A stretch of DNA of 64,000 nucleotides from Branchiostoma floridae (Eukaryota > Chordata > Leptocardii > Amphioxiformes > Branchiostomatidae), in assembly GCF_000003815.2 (NCBI RefSeq), contig NC_049995.1:5361771-5425770 (forward strand), written 5' to 3'. Both the position numbers and the translations under genes were made by a program. The notes below the pieces were generated by a model. It did not search any database. It saw nothing but the letters and a program-made list of their open reading frames with translations, and was not told the origin of the DNA. Below are positions 29,225-44,400 of the stretch, piece after piece (positions within the stretch are counted from its first letter, which is position 1; each line of letters begins with the position of its first letter).

Positions 29225-29491
29225 ATGTCGTGGGGTGCAGACGACACCAGCGTCCGTGTGGCACTACGGATCCGTCCCCAGCTCGCCAACGAGAAGATTG
29301 ACATGTGCCGGACGTGTACACACGTGCCGCCGGGCGAGGCCATGGTTACCCTTGGCAAGGACAAGTCGTTTACGTACGACTACGTGTTCGACACAAACTC
29401 CCAGCAGGAACGGATTTATGAATCCTGTATCCAACCGCTCATCGAAGGGTGTTTCGAGGGATATAATGCAACCGTGCTGGCATATGGACAG
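29225..29491 (+). CDS. KIF21: KIF21 coding exon 1
   Basis: Residues 1-89. The exon itself probably begins at 29172 after a TTTTCCAG acceptor; the upstream codons are open but the alignment with vertebrate KIF21 fixes the ATG at 29225 (TCCGCCATG context). It ends at GGACAG|GTAGGC in phase 0, inside the P-loop. Confidence 0.92.
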
Positions 29492-32400
29492 GTAGGCCAT
29501 GTGATCTCTTCTTATCGTATCTCCAGATGAAATTGACCAATCAAAAATTCCTATTTCACATCGGTTACAACTTTTTTTTCACTTATGATACATTTATTTT
29601 TAGATAGTGGTGGATGTTTGTTTTGAAGGCTGATAAGTTGTAGGCAGGAGGGAAACAAGTGTCGTCATGATTCTGCTGTCCGGGGAAAGAAACTGTTGCT
29701 GTAGAAGGACTTGGAAACCGGCAATTAAACAGTATAGTAAACTGTATAGTGATGTGAGGTTGAAGAGAACCTAGTGTTGCTCTGAAAGGCTCTCAGTGGA
29801 GGGACATGTAGTATGAGATCATTGGAGCTATAGCCATGGAAGTACCGGTAAAAAAGGGACAGGGATGCAACGTTTTGCCTGTGGGAAAGAGGGTCAAGCT
29901 TAGATGCTAATGGATTGCCAATGGCCATACAAATTCTTCTTTGAATGCGGTCTAGAAGGCCTGCATTTTATGTATGTACATGTTGTATACACAAAATGGA
30001 CAAAAAGAGAGATACACCCAGTACAACTATGTATAGGTGTGTTGTGTTGTGTTGACTGGTTTTACATGTACCTGTAAGGTCACTGTTGGTCACTACCCCA
30101 AGGGAGTTACCTTATGACATGTTGGTATACAAACGTGTAATTAAGTATTATTAGATTATCAAGTACTAAATACCTTGCACCAGCTAAGAAAAGAACAAGA
30201 AACATAGTTATGCGTTTAAGTGTTGGAGTTGCAGCCTACTAGAATATGTTCAAAAATTCGTATTTTGCAAGAACTATCATGGATAGAATAGAGCTTGTTT
30301 TCACTGGATAGCTTTAAACAGCGTCTACAGCAAGATGTGCAAAGATTGGGTGTGACAGGTTGTTTAGTGTAATATAACCAGCTGCTGTCACATCGTGTGC
30401 CAGTGAAGCTTGCGTGTTGCGCTAAAGAGCGGTTGTACCAGCTATATAGGTCCAAACAGGTCATGCGCTAGTTAAAGTTAGTATTTGTCAGGGAAGGCAA
30501 GGGTGATATGTCAGCTCTACTTCCAGTCACTTGGGTGTTTTCATACGTTGGTCTGTGAATTGAGAGGTGCTGTTTTTATTGTGTCTGTCTGCATTTGCCA
30601 TAGATGTACATGTACTTTGGTCAACGTAACTCAAGAAGCTTTGAAAGAATCGCAATGATATTTAATATCTGGGTACGTAGATCTTTGGAACACCAGAAAA
30701 AGTATTTCAACTACTGCACTAGAAAAAGACCTTTGAATTCTGATAATCATGTTTTTTTTTTAAATTCGAAAACCTAACTGTACACCAAGCAACCAATGGA
30801 TGGCTCCAAATATCGTACCCTAGAAAATGCCTTCCAAATTAGGTGGCTGGTATTACTCTGATAAGTCAATCAGTGTGCTGGTTGCTATCCACAGTCCATA
30901 CATACCCGCTGGGATGCCACAGAAGTCTGGACAAACTATCCACATGTTATCTGCCTGTGGCCTGTCTGGTCTGGTTTGGTCACACGGACTGGACAGAAGA
31001 AACATGTGCTGTTTAACTGTTAAAGTGTACACAGTTTGTACATGGAATGATAAGCTTGTTTTTGGATACTGTAAAGCTGTTTACTTTCATGGGGGCTTGA
31101 TGGCGCAGTAGGGGTTAGTGTTTTAAGTTCGTGGCTGAAAGTATTCTGCGGTATAGAATACACAGTACTAGAATGCAAAGGTTCAAATCTGTTGGAGTTA
31201 TACTAAACTTTAGGGGAAAATTTTTAGCTCATTAAGGTCCTCATAGCTAGAAGAAAATCATACTGGCATGATTTTAAAGAAGATTGTACAAACCTATATA
31301 TTTTTAGACCAAAGGGCCCACCAGAATATCAGGGCAGTACATTGTAGAATCAACAAGTCTAAACCAGGCTTGGTTTTTAAATCCTCTCGGCTCCTGTTTA
31401 ATGCACACATAAACAAACCATACTAATCTTATCAAGTCTTTTAGTTTAACTGATAAGATATGACCTTAAATCAAGTAGGTTTCATGGACATGCAAGAAAT
31501 TTACTATGGATAAATTTGTTTGTTTTAGTAAGTTTTACTTCCAAGAACTGATGATATAGTTTATTGCAAAAGTCACGAACTCTAAGCACATTTCGACCAT
31601 ATTGTAAGAAGCACAATTAGTAGTTGTACCTACTATAATGTTGTTACGGGTTCAAACTTTGTGTTGTATTTTCCTTCAGGTTTTGAGTTGTGTAGTGGTG
31701 GGTGGTTGCGGATGTTTCTGTGAATGGTTCTTTATTCAGTCACAGACTATTCGCGGTGATGTTTACGTAAAGCGACTGGATAAACACGTGAACAACGGGG
31801 TACAGAAATGGGGTCACGCTCTTACACAGGGTCAAACGAACTCGCTACATTTCACGCTCCTGTTGTAAGGCTCAAAATACCCACCTGCAATCGGTGAGAA
31901 AAAAGGTTAAGACTTAAGGTCCCATACTACTATTACTAGTGGTCTGTGTAACACAAACTCTGATGTCCAGGGCTGTAACTGGCCCCTCCCTGCATTGGCT
32001 GGAAATGTTGGGTGGGTTGCTGTAAGTGAGATTTAATCAGGCTACCATACTAGCCTTTTAGGCCATAGGGGCAGCTACAGTGGGTTGTTATCCACTGTGT
32101 CTAGGGCATGTAGTATTGGAAGGTGGGGCCCAACGCTCCCCTTGCACTGTCTTTTACTTTTGTTTTACCTCCCCAACCAAAGTCATGTACCCATATTTAC
32201 ACCTGGGTGAATCGAGGAAAGTCGTGTTAAGAGCCTTTCCCAAGGACGCGATGTCTAGTCAGGAACGTCAGGAATGAAACCCATGGCAGGGATAAACAAG
32301 TCCACTAGCCCTATTGTCCAGGGCAAGTGAAAGTGCTGTTCGGGCAAGTACATGTCCTACCCCACTTGTCCGATCGGGCAAGTAAGATTTTTCCATTGAC

Positions 32401-35400
32401 TTTAGTGCAATTTTGATATACTTGTTACTTTTTACAGTCATGACATCAAGCAATTGTGTACAGAGAATTCCATTGCTGGAAGTGAAAATGCATATACTAG
32501 TTAACAGTGACATTTGAATTTTGGGCAAGTGAAAAACTGGTTCGGGCAAGTACATTTTTTATGTGCTTGTCCGATAGGACAAGTGGATTTTAGAAAACTC
32601 GTTCAACCCTGCATGACCTCTTGATCCCTTGTCCGCTACCCAAGCCATAATCAACCATTTTAGTGCAATAGACCCCTTTCCAAACTTGGCACCATTGCAA
32701 CATCTGCTCTTGCAAGAGCACAATCTAACTACTTGGGAATGTGCGCAAATTAGACGGAAATGAGGATCGGACCTGGCAATTACAATCGGTAGACGCTTTT
32801 TATTTTGAGCTGGGTCTAATTACAATTACCCTGTAACAATTACCTCCAAACCCTTATGAGGCTTATTTCTACCCTACTCAAAAATGTTCCAACTAGTCTT
32901 TGAAGAGTAGAGTTTGCAATAATTGGCTGTAGGTCAAGAAAAGGCCTTTTTGCAGAAAAGGGTAGAAAAACTGTTTGCAAGATTTTATTCTATAGCCTAC
33001 TTCCAAAATTTGTCAATATCCCCTGGCCAGATTTGAGTCTAAATTTTGAGATGTACTAAGGTTGCTGACAAGAGCACCTTCACGTTGTAAATGTACCTGT
33101 ACAGTCAAACCTGTACAAGTGACCACCTTTACATAAAGGGCCCACCTGGCTAAAGTGACCTCTTCTTGTTGGACTTTGTACATTGTAAGAGTCAGGTGTG
33201 TATAGAGACCACCTGTCCACATAGACCAGATTTTTTGTTCTGTGTTTTAACTGTTCAGAAACAGTCCATTGACTCTAAAAGTTGAGACCTGAGCTACAAT
33301 TCTGAACTAAAAGCAAGAAAGGAGTAGAGCTAGAAACAGACAGAAACAATATATTACAAATATCCGGACTCCCAGGACTTGAATCCGTGCCCATCCCCGG
33401 ACAGCCAGCTCACAAACCCAGCACACAACGATTCGGTCAAAAGCTGACGGCTGTTTGGCATGCTCGGTTGGTGGTGCTTGAACCCCACATAGAATAGAAC
33501 CCCACTGTTACACTACTCCCCCTTTAGAATCTCCGAGTTCAATATCCATGTGTGGCACATCTCTAGCATGTTACTGTCACAGGGTTGGCATGGGAACCAG
33601 TGAAACAAAAAAAAGGATTACAAATATCCTGACTCCCGGGATTCGAACCTGTGCCGATCCCAGCCCACCAGCTGACAAACCCAGCACGCAACCGATGTGC
33701 CCAAAAGGCTGACAGCCATTTGGCATGCTCTGTTGGCAGTGCTTGAACCTCACTGTTACACTGCTCGAGTACTCCCCCCTTTTTTCAAGATTGATCATCG
33801 AATCTCCGAGTTAGATGTCCATGTGTGGCATATCTCCAGCCTGTTACTGTACTTACAAGGTCGGTATGGGATCCGGTGAAACAAAAAAAAGGATTACAAA
33901 TATCCTGACTCCCGGGAATCGAACCTGCGCCGATCCCGGGCCACCAGCTCACAAACCCAACACGCAACCAATTCGGCCAAAAGGCTGTCAGCCATTTGGC
34001 ATGCTCAGGTGGCAGTGCTTGAACCCCACTGTTACAGAACACCCACCCCACCCCCCACCGTGCCATCCATGACCTGAATCCTGCAGCTATGTCTCCTAAG
34101 TGTTACACGTATTCTCCTGACCTCTGCCTCATACCCGGACAGAAATAACCACACATGCCTTTTTCTGGATCCACAGGCCGCCGGGGTGCTTAACTCACGT
34201 CCTGTGGTGTAGAAATAGGTCCCCTGTGTCATAAACATGTGTATTTACTCCTGTACAGGGCTCTAGCCAGCGTCCGTTTTTCCGTCAATTGACGGAAATT
34301 TGCTGCGTGTGACGGAAAAATTTTAAAAGCAATCCGTCAACCCTGACGGACAAAAATCCTTGGTGGAAGCTACAGGCATCCACGGCCGTAAAAGCCACAC
34401 ATTGTTTGTTTTGCTATTGTTATGATTGTTGACAATGTGTGTCGCCGCCCTTTCGCATACAATAATCTCATTAAAACCTGTTTTTCAAGGTCTCAGTTCA
34501 GTCCCTCTATCTCCTGGAATAGTGTTTTCGCGACAATGGGAATTGGCTGACGGGAAAAAAATTCGAGCTGGCTAGAGCCCTGCTCCTGTATAAAAATATG
34601 TTCAAGTGAGGTTAAACTTAAAGCGTCCAGTGTTTCATTTGTATTGTAAAGTCTTCTGAAATAGCAATTAAGTTGTATGTGTAGTTTATATTGTAGATGT
34701 GTGTACCTCCAATTTGTAACTTAAGTAATACCGTAATATTGGCATGATGTATGTTTTATTTCTGTTTTATGGATATATTTAGAGATTGATTCTGAAGAAG
34801 ACAATATACATGTAGTCATTGTGTTGTGCAGATGTTTTGTGTTGGAATAAATCTTTAATATTTGTAATATTATAACATCATCATTATATATTAGAACTCT
34901 AGCTACCATGTGGACTTTTCATACTTACCTAGATACTTGAAGTTGAACGTTGTTGCAAATTTCAGTGGTGATATTCCCAAACAAGTTTTTTTTGCAAGTT
35001 AAATAGATTAAAGGGTCTGGAAAAGAGATGAGGAAATCTCTGGAATACCTGAGTGTGCAGTTTCCAGGGGGATGTTCAATTCATCTATAATGGCTCAGAG
35101 CCAGAAGTGGGTTTAGCAAGATGATTAGATTAAATTCTGTCTACTTGTTCAGTGTGGGAACATGACATTTATATCCTTGTCCATTTAAACTCTGACTCAT
35201 ACGTTGGTGTAGCGCAGGTAGTCTTGTTAGTCCACACCAATTGAATTTCATGATTCTCAAAATTTGATTTGATATTGCTGAAGAGGAACAAAGGGGGTTC
35301 CAAAAATCTGTAAAACTTGGCATGTCAATGTTTTAGGGCATGAATATAGTCCGATGTAAGTTTTCCTCCCAGCCCTGTGTTTTCTTGTTGTGTTCCTGCT

Positions 35401-38400
35401 GAAATTTTGAGTCGCACAAGAACCAAGAAATTGTGTAGCTAAACCTGCTTAAGTTAAGTTATTGTGTTGACACACATACTCCAACATACGCACGCATACA
35501 CACACACATATATTCACGCGGACACACACACACACACACACACTCTCATACATACACGCACGCACTCACACACACACACAAACACAAACACTCAAACACT
35601 GCCACACAGTCACACAGATACACAAGTACCAGTCTAAATGTGAAAAGGTGGCAATATACCACATCATGTACAACAGCTGTTGTTAGTATACTATGGTGCA
35701 TAAAAGACCTGCTATAAAGTCTAAACATGATTCTCCAAAGTCCCTCCCACTCTCTTGTTCTCTTGCTCACTCAATCTGGAAACCCTGTAATTTCAGGACA
35801 CAAATTGTCCTCCCAAGCAGTCTGTAAAAGCATTCTGATTAAGTCTCTATAGAGGTCAATCTGGGCCTGCTGGCCTACAAAATAAAATCTGCCCCAAGTG
35901 TCAAAGGTCACGTCGTAAAGTAAGCAGGATTTACAGGTCAGCTGTGGACTTTAAACAGATGGAAATGAACCGAGGGGAGGTTTTAAGGGAGACAAAAGGG
36001 CCCTTACTTTTGGACTAACTGTCTGTGAGGTGTCATAGAATATGGGTCTTTAATTTTTTTTAGTATAATGTAGGCCATGTTGATTTAATTATTTGGATGA
36101 TATCTGCATGAGCATATTTAGTATATATACACCTTTTTGTTTTGTTTTGAACACCTGGATGTCTGAAGTGGGGATTCCTTTGTGGTTGTTTTTATAATGT
36201 AGCAATCTGGAGGTACTTGCCAGAAATGTGAGTGGGTTCAAGCATCACCACTGCCCAGTCCAAAGGTCCAGACCTTTTGGCTTAGCGCTTGCGTTATGGT
36301 TATGGTGTTGAGTTTGTAAGCTAGCAGGCCAGTGGGTTTGAATCCAAGGAACCAGGAGACTGTTTCTACTGGCTTCCTCTAGTTTTTCAATCAGCAATAC
36401 ATTGTTGGATGTGCAAGTACATGTCTGTGAAAGAATAGAGTTTACTTCATACTTCTTTTTTCTTTGTACAGTATTAGAAATATCTACCCCCAATAGTAGA
36501 CTTAGAATTTTGCACTGTTTTATCTCAGTTTAACACTTGTTACTTAATTCTCTCAGTTGTATGTAGTTGTTGCATCATGACTATGGTGTGGACTGAGACT
36601 GACCACAGCACATAACAGGACAGAGACAAGCCTGCTGGTTACCATAGATTATGTACCCATCAACAAATATTGACATGTTGACAGTACGTTGTTGTGAGAT
36701 GCCTCGTGGGGGATTGCTTGTCTTACAGTGTTACTGGTGGGAAAATTTTGGGGATTTTCCCCACATTTTTGACACCGAATGTTTTTGTTATTTTCAGTTA
36801 TCGTTTTGTTAGTTTCGTAGTCATGTATTGTTTGCAGCCTTAGTCCCATTGAAAAAACACCAGCTTGGGAATATGTGATTACCTGGCTAATTATCTAAGA
36901 ATGAATGAAGTGAAGTTAATCAATGATCCACAATTAAGATTAGTGTCGAAAAATTTTGCTTCTTATACATTGATATTACTACATTTGTATATGATAATTG
37001 TTAGACAAACCTTGGTGGTTAGTTAGTATGATATTTCTTCAATTTTTATTATAGATAAGGTTCTAAATACGATCAAAATACACAGTATTCTGGAGAGTTT
37101 TTCCCACTGACTAGTAAGCCAACTCAGATTTAAAAGGAACTGCAGACAGTTGTTTCTTTTTCCCTGAGCTTTAAAAATTCTTTGCACCAAATACAAGCTG
37201 TATTTTCTTTGCTTTTGTGGTTGTTTCTACAGACATCTCTTGAATAAAAGTTTGGGGATTTTGCACGGAAATGACTCACAAAAAGTCGGTCACTCATGGA
37301 AGAACAAGGTGTCTGTAACCCTCTCTGACTGTCTGAGAGACAAACACTGTTATCCCCTCCCTGAAAGGACCCACTGGCCCAAAACATTTTACTCTGCATT
37401 GGTTTTCTATTTTTGCACCACTTCAAGAAGATCCGATTCAGCTTTTCAGCTGCCTGAGCAAGAATTAAAGAGTGATCAGTCGCATAGTAGGGGTAGATGA
37501 TCCACAGGTTGACTGGTTGAAACTACATGATGTATACCGTGTACTGCATTGTTAGCAATAGCAAGTCACATATTCTGGCCTCACTTCTATCTGCATCTAG
37601 TTCTTTGTTGACATCTTTTTACTAGTTTTAGGTGAAGTGAAATATCGCAAAGATTTTCCATTTTAACAACCTTTCTTGTCCTACTTGGAGCCCAAGTTGT
37701 TAATTTTTTAAACTTTGGTAACATCCCTGTACTGTTGTAACACAACTGCTTGCTCAATCTTTTTGCTAGAGCCAGCAGTCACTATGGAGGATGGTACCCA
37801 AGCTATAACTTATGTTGTTAAATCGGTGAATTTAACTAAGTGTAAATGAAAGTGCATTATCATCAATTACATGTCATAAAGCGGGGGGTGAAATTTTGTC
37901 ATCAGAGGCCGGGGGAATTTTTTTCTGTCCCCACAAGCAAATTTCCAACCCTGGATGTAAGGTGGGGTCCGATATTTCTAGAGACAGCTCTTCCATTAAA
38001 CTCCTTTATCCCTTTTATAAATGTAGGTCACATCTGCACAGCACTACTGATAATCTGCATAATGCAGGGTGTATTTCCAGCCTTGGTTTAGTAGCTTGGG
38101 ATGTGTGGCACATGTTAAACTTGGCTCCTAGAACCGACCCAACCAGTGACCCAGCTACCCACCCAGTGAAAAACCAACAAAGGGTGTTCCCCTCCACCCA
38201 GCTTGGGCTAACCTTTCTGCAAAAGGTGACTGCACACATGTGTATGTGTCAACTGGAAAGGTTACATTCAATCTTAGCTACTGTATGTTCTTGAATAAAG
38301 TACGCCCTTTTTCAAATTTTCAAAATTCAGAAGGTGCTGCAAATTGTAGCCAAAGTTGGGGTACATGGTTCTTGCACAGATACATTGTAAATGGGATGAA

Positions 38401-41400
38401 GACCTCAAAGTCAAAGAGATCATGGTAGTTCTACAGTTCCAGGATTGATGTGAAACTAGAAATGTTGTTTTGGTGTACATCTCTTCCATACTGAAGGATT
38501 TTGTAACATGTCAGTGCATTGACAAATACGAGCATTTTTACAAAGTAAGGCAAGGACTTTAAATATATATAGAAGTCATTGATTTTTTTACTGGGGAAAA
38601 GAGAAGAAATTGTCATAAATTTTGAGATTAACTGGTTCAAAATATGTTCAAGGTTGGCGGGGAAGGGGTGTGTATTTTTCCATTTTACGATTCACTCATA
38701 GATTTGTCTGAAACTTTTATGGATATACAATGTACCAGATGAGGATTAGGCTAGAGGCCACCCTGAGGTCATCTGTGTGTCCTTAAGAGAACTACTCTGT
38801 CAAGTGCTTTGCTTTTGTACAAATAAACTCTCTACTGTTTTATTTTTAGTACAAAGACAGGACTTTGAACTAAGTGATTTGAAACCTTGACTATCCTGTC
38901 CAGGGATTTACTTCATCATCATCATGGGGGCGTGCTGGTTGCACGAATGGCTATGACTCTATCTCTTCCTCCATCCTTCCCTATACTTAGGCCATCTAAG
39001 GAATAGATGAGATAAAAGCTTCATAAAATAAACATTGGTTTGTTTGTTTGTTTGTTGGCTGGTTGGTTGGTTGGTTGCTTTGGTACAAGAAGAAATGGTT
39101 TAATTTGGGAAGACAACCAAATCTTTCAAACATGCAAAATTTTGACATCTTTCTTTATCCTTGATGTAAGCCATGGAAAGAAGAAGGAATCCATTTAGCA
39201 GCTTTCCTTCCAACAGGAAATTACAATTACAAGGCTGCCAATCTTGGGTAGACAACTGTACCACCCTCGGGGAGAATCACACTCTCAAGTGTATAAAGTT
39301 TGACAGATCCTACTTGCAGCTACCACTTCAGATAAGAGAGCACTTTCTCTGGGATTTCCTGTGAACAGAGCCACCATTGTTTATACTGACCTTGTATGTG
39401 AGCTTCACACATGTGTTGGACTAGACTCAAGGCCTGTACAAATGTGGCTATGTAGTAGTAGGTGCAGCGTGGAAATTGAATTTGACAGGAATTAAACTAA
39501 GGAGTCTTCTTATAAGGTTATCTACATGTGCATGACATTGTATGGTTACAGGAAGTTGTGTCTTTGGAGTTGGAACTGTTTTAGACTGAAAATGATAAAT
39601 TGCAAGAAATTTAGAGTTGTTGTGGTTTCTAAGCTTATTACTGTAGGGCTCCAAATATCAGACAACAGACTGAATATTTGAAATGTAAACATCTTGAAAC
39701 TTAACAATATTCTAGAATAAACTGTTACAAGACAAACTCAGAAGACTATATGGTTCTTTCTCTTATGGAAATAGAATTTTTGATAATATTATAAAGACAT
39801 TTAGTACGGAAATGATTCTCTGTTTTTCTCCAGTTGTAGAGAATGAATTGTATTTGAATATTGTTTACCTGGGGTTCTAACCCTCAATCATTTGACATCT
39901 TTTATTTTTTTAAATTCTTTGCAATAGTAGTAATAACTTTGTGCAAAACAGGAAGTTATGAATTGTTTTTTGGAAAAGAAAAGTGCTCATGTCCTACTCC
40001 TAGTTCCAATTTCTACAGTATTGCTGGATTGACCTTATTTAGTGGTCTATCCCACATGTGTTTTCCCCAGACATGTCTGGATGGAGGTTTTCTATTGACA
40101 GTGTAGAACACAGGATCAACTGACAAGGTCAGGGTCAGAGTTAAGTAGCTGAGAAAAATGTGGGGAGACAGGAACAATGTACGTGCTCATGGGACATAGT
40201 TTGAACTCTAGGGCCACTGCAATTAATTCGCTTGGTTCTCAGAAGGCTAAGGCCACACCGATTTAATTTCTTGGTTCACAGATTCGCTCGCTCCTATTTT
40301 TTGGGAAAACAAATAAAAATAAAAGTTACCACTCAGCAAATTTTCACCATTAATGAAACCATTCACCAACTTTCTGGTGTAGCAAATTGCCCTTTATATT
40401 ATAAGATCCTTAAAGTGTGGGTACAGGTGCTGTTACTGTACAATAATAGTGTTTTTGTACTTTTTTCAAGCTGAAAACTTTTTTTTCTTTATGTTTTGGA
40501 TTAGCCGTTACCTTTACTCCAACCATTTTACAATTTTTATTTTTATTTTTATTTCGCCCTCTCGCTCCATATTTTTTATGAAAAAATCCGTGAACCAAGA
40601 AATTAAATTGGTGTGGCCTAATTGACAAATTGTTGTGTAATTTTAGCAATTGTTTTCAACTTTATAAAGAAAACGATTTTGAACAAACCAGAAGCTAGAA
40701 GGCTCAAAATTTAATCATGTGGAGTTCTCTTCAAGACCAACGAAGTAAAACATACAAAGTATACAGATAATACATTCTCAACTTCTTATGTTCACACACA
40801 CACACACACACACACATTTCGTTTCAGACACATGTGCACGCACACACACACACACAGTACACACAGACACACAAAGACACAGATACACACACACACACAC
40901 ATGAAACATAACCTTCTTGTCAAAGGTAATTTACTAGTAACTGTTGTATATACTAGGGGATAACATGAAGTGATGAGAAGTGGTCCATCTTTGAATTCAA
41001 TTATATCTTTAATTTTAGACTACATGCAATTCATAACTTCAATAATGTAATCCATATCTCTTATATTTTGTTTGAATGTGTGTTTGCATTAATGAATGAA
41101 GAACAAACAAGTAGTGTACAAACACTAATTGCCATATATTTAAGCTGCTTTCTAAAGTTGAATATGACATCAACATTCTAAACATTCTATTTACCATATG
41201 TTAGAATCTTCACTACCTAAACTAGAGTTCGGCGACCTCATACCTCCATGAAAATTTAGAGCTTTTGTAAATTTCATGCAACTGACTAAGACATTAACAT
41301 AATTTATGCATGGTGTTGTTCATCATTGACAAACGTACACATGTCACAATTATAAAATTCCCATTATTAATCATAAAGCGGTTTTGCAATTTCTACATAA

Positions 41401-44400
41401 ATTATGCAAATAAGTTCCTCATTATCATATTTGGTATCTGCTTATATTCCACCTATCATATAAACATGTGTTACATTTATTGAAGTCCAGTTATTGAAAA
41501 CAATGGAATTATACAATTTCCTCATTAATTATGCAAATTAACTCCTCATTTGCATAACATGTATATCATTATGAACATCTTTGCCTAAGGTACTTGCATG
41601 CATAATATGATGCCAATCCGTCAATCCTTTCTGCAGTTATCCTCTTTGGAATGTCTTGACAAAAACGCCCCTGCAGTTCCCAAATTAAATGTTAGGGGGC
41701 TGAAACTTGCCCCACTTTGTCATGACACTGAAAGCTATCTACCACCTAAATGTCACGACCATATCACGTACGGGACAAGAGATACATTGAAAAAATTGCT
41801 ATGATAGAATATTCTCATTAATTATGCAAATGTACTCCTATTTTGCATAATTAGTATTTAATCTTGTACAACATTGTCTAAGGTACCTACATACCAAAAA
41901 TCATGAAAATCCGTTGTTCCCTTCTTGAGTTATCCTCGTCAGAAGGTTTTGACAAAAATGCCCCTGCTATCCCTAAACTAGACGCTAGGGGGCCAAAATT
42001 TACGTAATTTTTTCCTGAGCACAAGAGCTATCTAATACTTAAAAATCTTTACCATAGCATGTTCAGAACACCGAGATAGCAAAACCGGAAGTTGCGCTGC
42101 AGTACCAAGGTCACACACCAGGGGGCCCAAAATTGACCTTGACCTTCGTCTTCCCAACCCCTACCCACATATTAAATATCATCGTAGTCCATCAAGAGGT
42201 TCTCAAGTTATGATGACCACAAATATGCGGACACACAGACACACACACACACAGACACACTCAAAACTATACCTCCATTTTTTCATGGAGGTAATAAGTA
42301 GGTTAAATGGTGCAAGGCAAGGAAAGAAAAGCCATCCTGGCAGCAGATTCAGCTACCAGCTGCCTCTTAAGCCTGGATTTGTTCTCCAAATAGGTCTGTA
42401 GAGACCTGCTGGTCTGGTTAAGTAGCAAAGTTCAAACTCCAAGGTTTTGTGATGAGAAAACCAGGAGGGGTTTTATGGGATAGAGGGGAGATTCTGGTAG
42501 GAATTTTTGGTGAAACTAGCGTTGCAGGCACATGGCATTAGCTGGTTACATTGTATATGTCACATTAGAGATCACGATCCAGTAGAATCGCCGATTCTCC
42601 TAAGAGAGATCGCGATCAGAGTTTGTCCTAGGAGAGAGCCTGATCGCAATCTGTACTAGTAGAATCGGCGATTGTGGCCTGTGGTTATCTACAATTTTTT
42701 TTCATCATATATCATAAGATTGCCATTCCTGATCCTAAGATCTCCCTTAGATTTCTATAAAATTGTCCTAATCTGTTTCAATAAACCAACCTTTTACAAT
42801 ATATACATGTACTATCTGGTTACACTATGAGTCAGCATGGGGGTTACATGTACTGTACTTTATAGCTTTATCTCTTGAACCTACCTGTATACTGGCCTTG
42901 TGCAAATGGAAGCCCCTTTAAAAATACTTTAGGAAATGGACACCTGGGTTTTAAGCAGGCTTTTAGTTGTCATGGCAACGTCGGAAAGAGAGAGGAATTG
43001 GAAGTCTTAGAGTCTCAACAGTGGTGGATAAAGACAGGCTTAGTGGTGAAGTACTTTTATGGGTAGGCTTTGATGGTCTATCCCAGTTTTTACCTCTGCT
43101 AAGAATGTTCTGTTTGTACTATTATTATCATCATTCTGTTGGATGGTTCCCCAAGTCTCTATGTTTTTGTTTGTTTGAAAAACCCAATAAGAAATGTTTT
43201 ATTTTTGGTAGCGTTTGCAAAGGTGTAACGTAAGTTAGACAAAGGTGTACATACACGCATAATTTAAATATCCGTTTTCCTGTGCTGAACTGCAACAACT
43301 GTAATTCTGAATTCTGGGCCATTGGGCCAGAAAATCATTTCCAGAGATTTGTAACAGTTAAATTGTTCTTCAGAAGATTGAGCTTAATTGAATTGAGCCT
43401 GTGCCAAAAGGAAGGTTCTATGCAGAAAGTATAATGGAAGATCATTGCAAATTTTGTTAAGATGTTTCCAGTTTTTTTTAGTTCTGCAATTACTGTAAAT
43501 GCAGAAATGTCTATGGCACTACCGCGAACTTAAAACCACCGCGAAAACTCCATTTTCCAACTAACGCAAAATTAAATCGCCACAAACTTAGATGCACGTA
43601 CAGCAATAGAAATGCAGAGTACATGTACACATACATATAAAAACTGATTTTTACTAATATAGCTTACAATGTCTGAGCAATGAAATTTTTACAAATTTCC
43701 CAACTGAATTTCATAGATAAATAACAGATATTTTTGTCAAATGTTTCCTTGTCTTGTAAATTAGACTTAAACATCTATCATCATACACCAGTTGTAAAAT
43801 CAAGGAACATATGAATGCCATTTTTGTAACTGTTTAGTGGAAAGGGGGCGTATTTGCAAGACAGAGTAATGTATCATATAGAGAGGGAAGGGCAATTTGT
43901 TTAATGGCTTCCATCCAAGTTTGAAGTTGAACACAGAATCCATAATTGAATATTAGGAAAAGGTCTCTCTCCATATGATTGATATTGCAAGGTATAACAT
44001 ACATTGATTTTGAAAGCTTGTTTATGATTCTACTGATCGAAAAGTTTATTCTTAATACTTTTCAGAAAATTGTCAATTATTCTTGCTACAGTTTATTTTA
44101 GAGCCGGTACCTACTTATTATGTTGCTTGTGCAGTATAATCAAAATGACTGATTGGCATAAAAAAAGGCTTGCAGACCCCCATATTATGTAAATTTCTTG
44201 ATACACTGGTATTGTGTCTTCTTACTTGGATGTTATCTTTTATCTCTTGTCATTAATGTAAGTAATAGTAAAACTTCTGTGTTTAGTCTATGTGGTCAAC
44301 AATATGCAAATAAAGACCATTCAATATAATGTCCATCTAATTTAGATTATATACAGCTGGTAGAAAGGTCCTGTGACCCTCGACTGACCCCCATTTTGAT

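Noticed and set aside
33616..33720. tRNA-like sequences with GGTTCGAATCC
   Set aside because: T-stem and acceptor stem do not pair and the unit is repeated with non-tRNA flanks; judged to be SINE-derived.
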